The notes under the pieces: model-generated
The model's input: only the letters and a program-made list of their open reading frames with translations
Told to the model about the DNA's origin: nothing
Database searches by the model: none
Shown here: positions 44,465-53,376 of the stretch, one piece after another
Layout: every line of letters begins with the position of its first letter
Position numbering within the stretch: the first letter of the stretch is position 1
Translations under genes and position numbers: made by a program
Assembly (NCBI GenBank): GCA_910584825.1
Contig: CAJUCI010000008.1
Span: 42,095-106,094 of the forward strand
Source of the DNA: an uncultured Duncaniella sp.
GTDB lineage: Bacteria; Bacteroidota; Bacteroidia; Bacteroidales; Muribaculaceae
Direction: 5' to 3'
Length of the DNA: 64,000 bases

Positions 44465-45364
44465 TCAGTTTAGGTTGATGAACTCGCGTGGCGTTACGCC
44501 CACTTTGCGCTTGAAGAAGCGGATGAAGTGCTGGGGGTATTGAAATCCGAGCGAGTAGGCCACCTGGCTCACATTGTCGTCGCCCTGAAGCAGACGCGCC
44601 TTGGCATGGTCAAGCACCTTGCGCTGTATGAAGTCCTGAGCTGTCACGCCTGTCTCGCGCTTGACGAGGTCGCCGAAATAGTTGGGCGACAGGGCCACCT
44701 TGTCGGCAAAATACTTGACGCTCGGGATGCCGCTCTCCTCGGCGTCGCCGTTGGAGAGGTATGCATCGATGAGCGATTCGAAGCGTGCCATAATGCCGTA
44801 GTTGATTTTCTCTCTCAGCGTGAACTGGCGGCTGTAGTAGCGCAGACAGTAGTCAAGCAGAAGCTCGATGTTGGATATGATGAGACGCTTTGAGAAGTTG
44901 TCAATTGGATGCTCCACCTCCTTGCGTATATGGTCCATCGTGTCAACGATGGTCTGGCGTTCCTCCACCGACAGGTGCAGGGCCTCGGCCGAGCTGTAGG
45001 AGAAGAACGAGTATTTCTTTATGTTCTGTGCGAGGGGGGTGCGAAACAGGAAGTCGGGGTGAAACACCACGGCTGTGCCCTTGGGTGTGCTCGCGCCTTC
45101 GGGTATGGATATGCGGGTTGTCTGCCCGGGGGCGAGTGTGACTATCGACATGTCATCGTAGTCATATTGCGTCTTGCCGTAGTTTATGATACAGCTCTTG
45201 GTGTCTTTTAGGAATATCGCATAAAGTCCCCATTTCGATATGTAGTCGCTCGCCTGAGTTATGCTTTCAAAATCCACGACTGCGACGAGCGGATGCCTTA
45301 CAGGGATGCCGCAGAAGTCACAGTAGTCCTGAACGGTGTTGAATTCGTAGAGAGGTGTATCCAT
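44465..45364 (-). CDS. AraC-family transcriptional regulator
   Basis: A 299-residue protein with an N-terminal cupin-like sensing domain and a C-terminal double HTH (about 200-299; VALSPNYFGDLVKRETG, VSQVAYSLGFQYPQHFIRFFKRKVGVTPREF). Target genes are unknown. Neighbouring genes on the same strand are rfbA downstream and the TPR/AraC pair upstream. Confidence 0.88.
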   Translation of the reverse strand: MDTPLYEFNTVQDYCDFCGIPVRHPLVAVVDFESITQASDYISKWGLYAIFLKDTKSCIINYGKTQYDYDDMSIVTLAPGQTTRISIPEGASTPKGTAVVFHPDFLFRTPLAQNIKKYSFFSYSSAEALHLSVEERQTIVDTMDHIRKEVEHPIDNFSKRLIISNIELLLDYCLRYYSRQFTLREKINYGIMARFESLIDAYLSNGDAEESGIPSVKYFADKVALSPNYFGDLVKRETGVTAQDFIQRKVLDHAKARLLQGDDNVSQVAYSLGFQYPQHFIRFFKRKVGVTPREFINLN

Positions 45365-45428
45365 GACAAAAGTTTGGTTGGCGTGATAACTTTTCGTGTG
45401 GGTGATGACTTCGTGTGGGGTGATGACT

Positions 45429-46256
45429 TTATTTCAGAAACTGTGCGGCCCGCGCGGGGTCAACGCCTAATTCCACAGCCCGTTGGGCATCTTTGCGTGC
45501 ATCGTCGGGGCGGAAGTGCATCTTGTTGAGCGCGGCCCGGTAGAGGTAAAGCTCGCCGTCGTCGGGCGTGAGTTCGAGGGCCGATGCTATGTCTGATGCG
45601 GCTTCCTGCAGGTCGCCGGTCATGAGGTAGCAGTAGGCACGCGCGCCGTAATACTCCGGCTCCTTTATGGTGCGAAGTATCTCGGAGTAGAGCGGTATGG
45701 CCTCCTTGTACTCTCCGAGCGAACTGTGCATCGTGGCCGCTCCGATAATGGCCTCATCAGACGACGGATAATGCTTGGTGAGGTAGTCGAAGTCCTCCTT
45801 GGCCACATCAAACATGCGGTGACGCAGTGCGAGCAGACCGTGATGATAGCGCGCGGTGATATAGGTGGAGTCGAGAAGCATTATGCGGCTGTAGTCGTCA
45901 AACGCCTCCTGCTCCATGCCCATCGCCGTGTAGACCTTGGCCCTGTTGGCGAGGATTGTCACGCTCGACGGAGCCTTGGCAAGTGCGCGGTCAAATGTGG
46001 CTATGGCCATTGAATCGAGTCCGAGATTGTAACGCACCATGCCGAGATTGCTGAGTAGCAGTATGTTGCCGGGGTTGTCAGGCTCGGTGTCGATGGCTGC
46101 CTGCAATGCTGACTCGGCCTCGCCCCATTTGCCTTCCTCGCAAGCCTTGTCGGCTTTCTCCACGAGGTCAAGATACGGGGTGTCGGCAAGCACGGCCATC
46201 GGTGACAGCCATGCCGCGAGCAACAGCAGTGTGCATATTTTCATGATTCTGCTCAT
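45429..46256 (-). CDS. Exported tetratricopeptide-repeat protein
   Basis: A 275-residue protein with a signal peptide (about 1-24) and six or so TPR units (for example NPGNILLLSNLGMVRYNLGL and DLQEAASDIASALELTPDDG). It is probably periplasmic and scaffolding. Its ATG overlaps the stop of the upstream AraC gene by four bases, so the two are translated together. Confidence 0.85.
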   Translation of the reverse strand: MSRIMKICTLLLLAAWLSPMAVLADTPYLDLVEKADKACEEGKWGEAESALQAAIDTEPDNPGNILLLSNLGMVRYNLGLDSMAIATFDRALAKAPSSVTILANRAKVYTAMGMEQEAFDDYSRIMLLDSTYITARYHHGLLALRHRMFDVAKEDFDYLTKHYPSSDEAIIGAATMHSSLGEYKEAIPLYSEILRTIKEPEYYGARAYCYLMTGDLQEAASDIASALELTPDDGELYLYRAALNKMHFRPDDARKDAQRAVELGVDPARAAQFLK

Positions 46257-47092
46257 GAGCCGGGGAGTTTTGTGCGGTATTCACGTGGCGACATGCCGGT
46301 GAGATGCTTGAAGTATTTGCCAAAAAACGACTGGTTGGCAAAGTTGAGCTTCGCGCTTATCTCCTGAATGTTCAGACCTGTGGAGCGGAGCAGCAGCTTG
46401 GCCTCGAGTATCACCCGCTGGTCAATCCATTCGCCTGCGGTCTTGTCGCTTATTTCCTTGAGCACGGCTGAGAGGTGCTTGGGGGTGACAAACAGCCGCT
46501 CGGCATAGAAGCTGACTGAGCGTTGCTCCTTGTAGTTGCCTTCGAGCAGTTCGATGAACTTGGCAAGCAGCTCCTCGCGGCGTGACTTGTGGGGCGATGT
46601 CTTGGCGCGTGACGAGTAGATGCCGAGCGTGTTGAAGAACAGCACCTCGCAAAGTGCGCCGAGAGCCATCGAACTGTAGGGGCGCGAGAGGCCCGAGAGC
46701 TGACGGCAGAAGAGGTCGTAGATGAGCTTGAGCGACTCAATTTCCTCGGTTGTGACGCTGATTACGGGGTTGGACACGAACTGGAGGCTGTAGGGCACTA
46801 CATATCGCATCGAGGGCAGCAGCTGGTTGAGCTTGTCCTGGGTGACCGTTATGAAGAAGCCCGTGAAATCCACGCCCACTGAGCATTGCGTAATCATATG
46901 CCCGGGACGCAGCACGAGTATCTCATTGGCCTGTACCATGCGCGGCTCCACGTCAATCGTGGCCGATATGCTTCCGCCCGTACACACCACCATGAGCATG
47001 CGGTCGAGACGGGTGGGAAACGTGATATAGGGTATCTCAGTCAATGACTGAAATACCGCTATATCACGTTGAGGTGTTATTAACGGGGTCAT
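46253..47092 (-). CDS. AraC-family transcriptional regulator
   Basis: A 279-residue regulator with an N-terminal effector domain and a C-terminal AraC HTH pair (YAERLFVTPKHLSAVLKEI; IQEISAKLNFANQSFFGKYFKHLTGMSPREYR). It is translationally coupled to the TPR protein, an unusual partner for an AraC protein. Confidence 0.88.
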   Translation of the reverse strand: MTPLITPQRDIAVFQSLTEIPYITFPTRLDRMLMVVCTGGSISATIDVEPRMVQANEILVLRPGHMITQCSVGVDFTGFFITVTQDKLNQLLPSMRYVVPYSLQFVSNPVISVTTEEIESLKLIYDLFCRQLSGLSRPYSSMALGALCEVLFFNTLGIYSSRAKTSPHKSRREELLAKFIELLEGNYKEQRSVSFYAERLFVTPKHLSAVLKEISDKTAGEWIDQRVILEAKLLLRSTGLNIQEISAKLNFANQSFFGKYFKHLTGMSPREYRTKLPGS

Positions 47093-47115
47093 TACAGGTT
47101 AACGCCCATTAATGA

Positions 47116-49035
47116 TTAGTCCTGAAATTCGATGAGGGGGGCGTCGGTATTGACCACGTCGCCCTCTTTCACGAGCACGCGCTTGATTACTGCGTCGCCG
47201 TCGGCCTCCACGTCATTCTCCATCTTCATGGCCTCGTAGACGAGCAGGAGCTGGCCTTTCTTGACAGCCTCGCCGTCCTTGACGTTGACCGACACGATGC
47301 GTCCGCCCATCGGGGCAACGAGTGTCGGGCCGGTAATAGGCTCTACGGCCACCTCTTCAACTACAGCTGCCTCAGCGGCGGGAACTGCAGCCTCGGCCTC
47401 CTTGCGCTGTGCCTCATACTCCTCGGCGCGACGCTTGCGGAGGAATCCGTTGGCCACCGAGGGGAGGAGTTCGAGCAGAAGCATCTCCTCGTTGTTGGAT
47501 GCGAGAGCTACGCCGCCCATGTCGTCGAGCACGGGGTTCTGCGGCTTCTTATAGGATGACACGTCGTAGGCTTTCTCCTGGGCCGAGCCTGTGATTTTCT
47601 CACGGAATGCGGGGTCGACGGGCACGGGAGTCTTGCCGTACTCACCCTTGACGAGCGAGATGAACTGATTGTTGGTGGTCGAGTAGTCGGCCTTGCCGTT
47701 CTTGCGGTCGAGGGCCACGAGCACTGCCTGGCTGCCTACAATCTGGCTGGTGGGGGTGACGAGAGGTATCAGACCGGCGTCGCGGCGCACCATAGGGATG
47801 AGGCGCATGGCATCCTCGAGGAGGTCTTCGCTCTTGAGCTGTTTGAGCTGGGCCACCATGTTGGAGTACATGCCGCCCGGCACCTCGGCGTTCTTGACGA
47901 GTTCGTTGGGCTTGGGGAAGTTGAAGTATGCCTCGATTTTGTGGCATGCGTCGAGCAGGCCCTGCTCGTCATCGGCGAATGCAAATTCGATGGCAGTGTC
48001 GAAGAGTGCGGCCACCTCGGCGGGAAGTTGGTCCTTGAGCGGGTCAAACTCGATAGGCATCTTGTCGCGGTTGAGGTCGTAGTCGGCGAGAGCCTTGCGT
48101 GCGCCGAGGAGCTCCTTGCGTATGCGGCCCACAGCCTCCATGTTGGCCTCGATTTCTACGCCGAGACGCTGGCAGAAGATGTAGATAAGCTCGATGGCGG
48201 GAGCGGCCGAGCCGCCTCCGAACCACCATATGTTAGTGTCGAGGATATCGACGCCGTGGATGATGGCCATGAGGGCTGATGCCAGACCGTAGCCGGGGGT
48301 GCAGTGGGTGTGGAAATCAACAGGCACCTTGACCTGCGACTTGAGGGCCGAGATAATCGAGGCTGCGCGCATCGGGTTGACCAGTCCGGCCATATCCTTG
48401 AGGGTGATGATTTTCGCGCCGAGTGCCTCCATAGCCTTGGCCTTCTCGACAAAATATGAGTCGGTGAATATCTTCTCGGGCTCCTGGTGCTTGCTGCCGA
48501 ACATTGACTTGAGCTTGCCCATGAATCCGCCCTTCTCCTCGGCCTTTTCGGGCTTGGGGTCGACGGTGTAGCATACGGCACCGTCGGCGATGCCGCCGAG
48601 CTTGTTGATGAGGCGGATTGACTCGCGCACGTTGTCAATGTCGTTGAGCGCGTCAAAGATACGCATCACGTTGAGGCCGTTGTCGATGGCCTCCTTATAG
48701 AATCCTTCGAGGACAGAGTCGGGGTAGGGGACGTAGCCGAAGAGGTTGCGGCCACGCGAAAGGGCTGAGAGGAGCGACTTGGGGTGCTCGCTCTTTGAGT
48801 CCATGGCTTTGGAGATGATACGGAGTCGGTCCCAGGGCGATTCGTCAAGATAACGCATTACCGAGTCTGGCACTGCGCCTCCCCACACTTCCATGATGTA
48901 GAAGTGGGCGTCCTCGTAGAAGGGGAGCAACTTGTCGATAGTCTCCTGATTCATACGTGTGGCGAAGAGTGACTGCTGGCCGTCGCGGAGGGTCAGGTCG
49001 CGAATCTTCAGTGCGGGTCGTGTTAGTTTTGCCAT
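47116..49035 (-). CDS. Biotin-dependent carboxyltransferase (oxaloacetate decarboxylase alpha / pyruvate carboxylase B type)
   Basis: A 639-residue fusion. The N-terminal barrel (LTLRDGQQSLFATRM, with VDFHTHCTPGYG) is the HMGL-like carboxyltransferase acting on pyruvate/oxaloacetate. A conserved helical region follows, then an Ala/Val/Glu-rich linker (about 545-570) and a biotinyl domain with the biotin lysine in YEAMKMENDV. The Na+-pump beta and gamma subunits are not adjacent, so whether it decarboxylates oxaloacetate or carboxylates pyruvate cannot be decided here. Confidence 0.9.
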   Translation of the reverse strand: MAKLTRPALKIRDLTLRDGQQSLFATRMNQETIDKLLPFYEDAHFYIMEVWGGAVPDSVMRYLDESPWDRLRIISKAMDSKSEHPKSLLSALSRGRNLFGYVPYPDSVLEGFYKEAIDNGLNVMRIFDALNDIDNVRESIRLINKLGGIADGAVCYTVDPKPEKAEEKGGFMGKLKSMFGSKHQEPEKIFTDSYFVEKAKAMEALGAKIITLKDMAGLVNPMRAASIISALKSQVKVPVDFHTHCTPGYGLASALMAIIHGVDILDTNIWWFGGGSAAPAIELIYIFCQRLGVEIEANMEAVGRIRKELLGARKALADYDLNRDKMPIEFDPLKDQLPAEVAALFDTAIEFAFADDEQGLLDACHKIEAYFNFPKPNELVKNAEVPGGMYSNMVAQLKQLKSEDLLEDAMRLIPMVRRDAGLIPLVTPTSQIVGSQAVLVALDRKNGKADYSTTNNQFISLVKGEYGKTPVPVDPAFREKITGSAQEKAYDVSSYKKPQNPVLDDMGGVALASNNEEMLLLELLPSVANGFLRKRRAEEYEAQRKEAEAAVPAAEAAVVEEVAVEPITGPTLVAPMGGRIVSVNVKDGEAVKKGQLLLVYEAMKMENDVEADGDAVIKRVLVKEGDVVNTDAPLIEFQD

Positions 49036-49096
49036 GTCTTTATAGCTTTTTGTTGAAACTTTGTGAACGGTATGTTCTTTGTGGTAAGTTGTACCG

Positions 49097-49104
49097 CAAA
49101 GATA
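49097..49104 (-). promoter_or_regulatory. -7 box for the carboxyltransferase gene
   Basis: TATCTTTG on the minus strand, 61 bases upstream of the ATG. No clear -33 box. Confidence 0.5.
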
Positions 49105-49143
49105 AGTGTATTATTTCAATTAATGAAATTTTTCTTTAATTAT

Positions 49144-49785
49144 TCAGCGTATGTATGGATTGCTGTTGAGTTCGTCTCCTATGGTGGTCTCGGGGCCGTG
49201 GCCGGGGAGCACGACGGTGTCGGCCGGGAGGGTCATCAGACGAGTGCGTATCGAGGTTATGAGCGTGTCGAAATCGCCTTTCGGGAGGTCGGTGCGGCCT
49301 ATCGAGCCGCGGAAGAGCGCGTCGCCCGTAATCACGAAATTCGACTCGGGACAATAGAGTGCGAGGCTGCCGGGGGAGTGGCCGGGGACGGCGATGATGT
49401 CGACCGGCTCTTTGCCGAGCCAGAGGCGTTCGCCGTCATGCAGCTCCACGTCGAGGCCGTGGTTGACGGCTTCGACAGGCATGCGGAATCTCTTGACCTG
49501 CTCCTCGAGCGTGCGGGCAAGGAAATCGTCGTCACGATGGGCCTCGATGTTCAGGCCGTATTTCCCCTTGACATACAGGTTGCCGAAGATGTGGTCGAGG
49601 TGCATGTGTGTGTCGATGAGGTGGACAGGCTTTAGCCCTTCACGTTCGATAAACGAGTCGATGGCCTTGCGCTCGGCCTCCTCGGTCATGCCGGGGTCGA
49701 CGATTGCCGCCTCGCGTGACTCGGGGTCCCACATCACGTAGGTGTTGACTCCGAACGGGTTAACTACAAATCGGCTTACTTTCAT
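49144..49785 (-). CDS. Metallo-beta-lactamase-fold hydrolase (glyoxalase II-like)
   Basis: A 213-residue MBL-fold protein with the metal-binding motif THMHLDH, then PGHSPGSLALY, TGDALFRGSIGRTDL and a C-terminal PGHGPETT. It resembles YcbL-type glyoxalase II hydrolases. The start at 49785 (MKVSRFVVNPFGVNTYV) is preferred. The longer frame upstream overlaps rsmG. Confidence 0.88.
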   Translation of the reverse strand: MKVSRFVVNPFGVNTYVMWDPESREAAIVDPGMTEEAERKAIDSFIEREGLKPVHLIDTHMHLDHIFGNLYVKGKYGLNIEAHRDDDFLARTLEEQVKRFRMPVEAVNHGLDVELHDGERLWLGKEPVDIIAVPGHSPGSLALYCPESNFVITGDALFRGSIGRTDLPKGDFDTLITSIRTRLMTLPADTVVLPGHGPETTIGDELNSNPYIR

Positions 49786-49823
49786 AGTCGTGGGGGTATT
49801 TTGAAAGAGGGGGCGTTCACCTC

Positions 49824-50444
49824 CTACAGTTCTACATATATAAGGTCTTTCGTCGCGAAATACTCCTGCGGGAAGTAGTCGCTCAGAGGCACGTCGATAA
49901 GCGGCTGGCGCACACGGCCCAGCTCTGCGCCGAGGTCGCCCCCCTTGAGGCATATGAGTCCGTTGGGCAGACGGTTGGCCGACTTGGGCGCGATGTTGCG
50001 GCGGATGAGCTTGATAAGCTCCTCGAGCTGCATCACTGCGCGCGACACCACGAAGTCAAACTTCTCATGACATTCGCCGCTGTCGCCATGCTGGAATGTG
50101 ACGTTGGTCAGCCCTATTTCCTCGGCTATCGACTGCGCCACCTTAATCTTTTTGCCTATACGGTCAATGAGATGAAAACGGCAGTCGGGCCACAGTATGG
50201 CGAGCGGTATTCCGGGAAATCCTCCGCCCGTCCCGAGGTCGAGAAACGATGTCCCTGCCACCGGGGTGATGAACTTGCCGATGGATAGCGAGTGGAGGAT
50301 GTGGTGGGTGTAGAGATTGTCTATGTCCTTGCGTGAGATGACATTGATTTTCTCGTTCCATTCGGGATAAAGTGTGCCCAGGCGGGTCAGCTGCTGTTTC
50401 TGCGTGTCGCTAAGATGGGGAAAATATTTCAGAATCTCGTCCAT
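49824..50444 (-). CDS. rsmG: 16S rRNA (guanine527-N7)-methyltransferase
   Basis: RsmG methylates G527 of 16S rRNA. The 206-residue SAM enzyme has FLDLGTGGGFPGIPLAI (SAM loop), the NVISRKD N-terminal segment and DFVVSRAV. It is upstream of the MBL gene on the same strand. A TAATTTTG box at 50482-50475 is a possible promoter. Confidence 0.95.
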   Translation of the reverse strand: MDEILKYFPHLSDTQKQQLTRLGTLYPEWNEKINVISRKDIDNLYTHHILHSLSIGKFITPVAGTSFLDLGTGGGFPGIPLAILWPDCRFHLIDRIGKKIKVAQSIAEEIGLTNVTFQHGDSGECHEKFDFVVSRAVMQLEELIKLIRRNIAPKSANRLPNGLICLKGGDLGAELGRVRQPLIDVPLSDYFPQEYFATKDLIYVEL

Positions 50445-50505
50445 ATCGGAGTCAGGGTTGTTTTAATTATGGTGCAAAATTAGTCCAAATTTCGGTGAAT
50501 TTGGC

Positions 50506-50513
50506 TATCTTTG
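50506..50513 (+). promoter_or_regulatory. -7 box for the S1-domain gene
   Basis: TATCTTTG, 20 nt before the ATG at 50534, divergent from the rsmG promoter region. Confidence 0.55.
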
Positions 50514-50533
50514 TCAATAATTATAACATCGAT

Positions 50534-51373
50534 ATGGTAAAAATAGGAAAATACAATAAACTCAGAGTGGTCAAAAACGTGGATTTCGGCGTGTATCTTG
50601 ACGGCGGCGAGGGGGTGGAGATACTTCTTCCCGCCCGCTATATCGACAAGCCGCTTCATGCCGACGATGTCATAGAGGTGTTCATATACCGCGACAATGA
50701 GGGGCGTCTCATTGCCACCACCGAGCATCCTTATGCCCAGGTGGGGGAGTTTGCCTTCCTGCAGGTCAATGATGTCAACCGCATGGGCGCGTTTCTCGAC
50801 TGGGGCCTCATGAAGCAGTTGCTCGTACCGTTCAGCGAGCAGACCGTCAAGCTGTCGCGCGGCATGGTGATACCTGTATATGTGTATCTCGACGATGCCT
50901 CGCAGCGTGTGGTGGCGTCGGCCAAGATTGACCATTTCCTGGGCAACTGTCTGCCGCGCTACTCGGTCGGCGCGCCGGTCAAGGCTCTCGTGTATAAGCA
51001 CACCGAAGTGGGCTATAAGGCCATCGTGGACAATTTGCACCACGGCATGTTCTACGAAGGGGACCTGTACCGGCCACTGGAAATCGGCCAGGAGGTGACG
51101 GCTTATGTCAAGCGTGTGCGTGACGACGGCAAGATTGACCTGCTGCTCGAGGGGGCGCGTGACGGACGCATCGAGTCGCTGGCCCAGACGGTCAGGGCGC
51201 GGCTTGACAAAGAGCCTGACGGCTTCCTCCCGCTATGCGACAACTCATCGCCCGAGGCGATACGCGAGACCTTCAACTGCTCGAAGAAGGATTTCAAGAA
51301 AGCCATCGGCGCGCTGTATCGCGAGCATCTGATAGAGATAACCCCCGGCGGCATCCGCCTCGTCAGCCGGTAA
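50534..51373 (+). CDS. S1-like RNA-binding protein, CvfB family
   Basis: A 279-residue protein made of tandem S1/OB domains (DFGVYLDGGEGVEILLP; GAFLDWGLMKQLLVPFSEQ; GKIDLLLEG) and a C-terminal winged-helix (NCSKKDFKKAIGALYREHLIEITPGGIRL), the layout of CvfB/YitL proteins that bind RNA. The start at 50534 (MVKIGKYNKL) follows the -7 box, whereas the in-frame ATG at 50495 precedes it. Confidence 0.88.
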   Translation: MVKIGKYNKLRVVKNVDFGVYLDGGEGVEILLPARYIDKPLHADDVIEVFIYRDNEGRLIATTEHPYAQVGEFAFLQVNDVNRMGAFLDWGLMKQLLVPFSEQTVKLSRGMVIPVYVYLDDASQRVVASAKIDHFLGNCLPRYSVGAPVKALVYKHTEVGYKAIVDNLHHGMFYEGDLYRPLEIGQEVTAYVKRVRDDGKIDLLLEGARDGRIESLAQTVRARLDKEPDGFLPLCDNSSPEAIRETFNCSKKDFKKAIGALYREHLIEITPGGIRLVSR

Positions 51374-51395
51374 TCCTAGCTCCTGCAAAGGGAAA

Positions 51396-52301
51396 TCAAT
51401 GGCATGAGTGTCTGAACACAATCTCTGAGATTCCGGCGATTATATCTTCGGTCTCGGCCATGCCGTATGCCGCGTCGGCGATGAAGACGGCTATGGAATA
51501 GCGTGTGCCGTCGGGCAGATGCACGTAACCTGCGTCGTTAAGCGCGCTTATGCGTCCGGCCGGAGTCAGGTCGCCGGTGCCGGTCTTGTGTCCGATGACG
51601 GCTTCTGACGTCGCGAGCGGTGCGGGCAGACGGCCTGCGCCGGTCTCGCACGTCTCCATTATCATCTTGAGCTGTCGCGAAAGGGTGTCGTCATATTCGC
51701 GGTCAAACTTTGCCATAAGCGAGGCCACGGCTACAGGTGTGGCTGAGTTCTCGCGACATAGGGTGGTGTCACGGTGCATGTCATCCTCGCTCCAAAGGAT
51801 GGATATGCCGTCAATGCCCATGCTTCTGACAAGGCTGTCCGCTACTTCCGCCCCGCCGATGTGGCGGAGCAATATGTCGGAGGCGTTGTTGTCGCTCTGC
51901 TGGAGAGAGTAGACGAGCAGTTCGCGGAGCGTGATGCGGGCCGAGTCGATGCCCTCATACTTGGCACGCATGGGGCTGTAGGTGTCACGGTGCATGTCGG
52001 CCGACGTGATTGTCACTGAGTCGTCAAACCCCGTACCGTCCTGTCGGCATCGCTCGGCCACGGCGAGAGCGATGGGAAACTTGTAGACACTCATCATCGG
52101 CATCCTCATGTCGCCATTCACGGCCACAGTGTCGGATGAGTCGGTGATTACGGCTATGCCTATGACAGCGTCCTTGCTTTCGACATATTCGCGCAGTTGT
52201 GACTCGAGCGTGTCGGAGTCATGTCGCGGCGAGCACGAGAGCATGAGCGAGGCAAGAAGTAATGCGATAACCGGCAATCCGTTCAATATATTTAGTCTCA
52301 T
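51396..52301 (-). CDS. Class A beta-lactamase, lipoprotein
   Basis: A 301-residue serine beta-lactamase with all class A motifs: S71-V-Y-K74, S136-D-N138, E172 in the omega region (WSEDDMHRD) and K239-T-G. The omega region resembles the A2 group (CfxA, CepA, PER), typical of Bacteroidetes. A lipobox (ASLMLSC, Cys23) predicts membrane anchoring. The substrate profile cannot be read from sequence alone. A TAATTTTG box at 52334-52327 may be its promoter. Confidence 0.92.
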   Translation of the reverse strand: MRLNILNGLPVIALLLASLMLSCSPRHDSDTLESQLREYVESKDAVIGIAVITDSSDTVAVNGDMRMPMMSVYKFPIALAVAERCRQDGTGFDDSVTITSADMHRDTYSPMRAKYEGIDSARITLRELLVYSLQQSDNNASDILLRHIGGAEVADSLVRSMGIDGISILWSEDDMHRDTTLCRENSATPVAVASLMAKFDREYDDTLSRQLKMIMETCETGAGRLPAPLATSEAVIGHKTGTGDLTPAGRISALNDAGYVHLPDGTRYSIAVFIADAAYGMAETEDIIAGISEIVFRHSCH

Positions 52302-52317
52302 AATTCGGTGGGATAGT

Positions 52318-52348
52318 TTTGATTTGCAAAATTAGCGGATTATCTTTG
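52318..52348 (+). promoter_or_regulatory. Promoter of the alpha/beta hydrolase gene
   Basis: TTTG (52318-52321), 19 nt, TATCTTTG (52341-52348). It overlaps the divergent beta-lactamase promoter region. Confidence 0.65.
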
Positions 52349-52382
52349 CAAAAACATAGGTTGTGCGTAAATTGTTATCGTT

Positions 52383-53363
52383 ATGACCGATAAAAGGAAT
52401 TTGTGTATGGACAATCAAGCTACATCGTCGGGCTGGGTGCCTGACATTCTCGGCAACGGATATGAGATGATGCATATAGCTCACCCCGACGACTATAGCG
52501 GCCAGGTGAGGAGCACGGTGATAAGGAAACTTTCGCCCGTCGCGGACATTGCGGGGCGGCGGGCCGTGCTGTATGTCCACGGTTACAGCGACTATTTCTT
52601 TCAGCATGAGATGGGCGATATGTTTGTCAGTCACGGATATGATTTCTATGCCGTTGACCTGCGCAAATATGGCCGTTCGCTCTTGCCGGGGCAGAAGATG
52701 TTTCAGGTCAGGGATATGCGTGAATATTTCGCCGACATAAGCGCGGCTGTCGAGGTGATGCGTGCCGGCGGTGTGACCGAGGCTGTGTTGCTCGGACATT
52801 CCACAGGTGGCCTCACGTCGTCGCTATATATGGCTGACTCTCCATCGCCGCTGTTCAGGGGGCTTATGCTCAACAGTCCGTTTCTTGCCTGGAACCTCCC
52901 GGCGATGTTGCGCCGCATAGGCATCCCGATAGTGAGTGCGCTCGGGCGGTTGTTCCCTGGTATAAAAGTCAGGCAGAAGCCTGATGACGGTTACGCAAGG
53001 TCGCTTGCCGATTGGGGATTCAGCCGCGACTGGAAGCCTGACGTCATGCCCGACCCTGATGCCGGATGGGTGAGGGCGATACGTGAGGCTCAGGAGGCCC
53101 TGAGGCGTGAGAAGGTCAAGGTGCCGGTGCTGCTCATGCACTCGTCTGAGTCGGTGAGGAAAGGTGCCGGGCTGGAGCAATATTTTCATGCCGATGCCAT
53201 ACTCGATGTCGACGGCATCTCGCGCTACGGGCGTTCGCTCGGGCCTGAGGTCACGGAGGTGAGCATCAAGGGCGGATTGCACGACCTCGTGCTCTCGGGC
53301 CGCGAAGTGAGAGAGACGGTGTATGCAACAATGCTGGCATGGCTCAGGGAGCATAGCCTCTGA
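52383..53363 (+). CDS. Alpha/beta hydrolase, serine lysophospholipase-like
   Basis: A 326-residue hydrolase of the S33/monoacylglycerol lipase group: oxyanion VHGYSDY, nucleophile elbow LGHSTGGL, and a late His in KGGLHDLVLS. No signal peptide, so it is likely cytosolic. The substrate is unknown. An alternative start is the ATG at 52407. Confidence 0.85.
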   Translation: MTDKRNLCMDNQATSSGWVPDILGNGYEMMHIAHPDDYSGQVRSTVIRKLSPVADIAGRRAVLYVHGYSDYFFQHEMGDMFVSHGYDFYAVDLRKYGRSLLPGQKMFQVRDMREYFADISAAVEVMRAGGVTEAVLLGHSTGGLTSSLYMADSPSPLFRGLMLNSPFLAWNLPAMLRRIGIPIVSALGRLFPGIKVRQKPDDGYARSLADWGFSRDWKPDVMPDPDAGWVRAIREAQEALRREKVKVPVLLMHSSESVRKGAGLEQYFHADAILDVDGISRYGRSLGPEVTEVSIKGGLHDLVLSGREVRETVYATMLAWLREHSL

Positions 53364-53376
53364 ACTGTCCCCCGTG

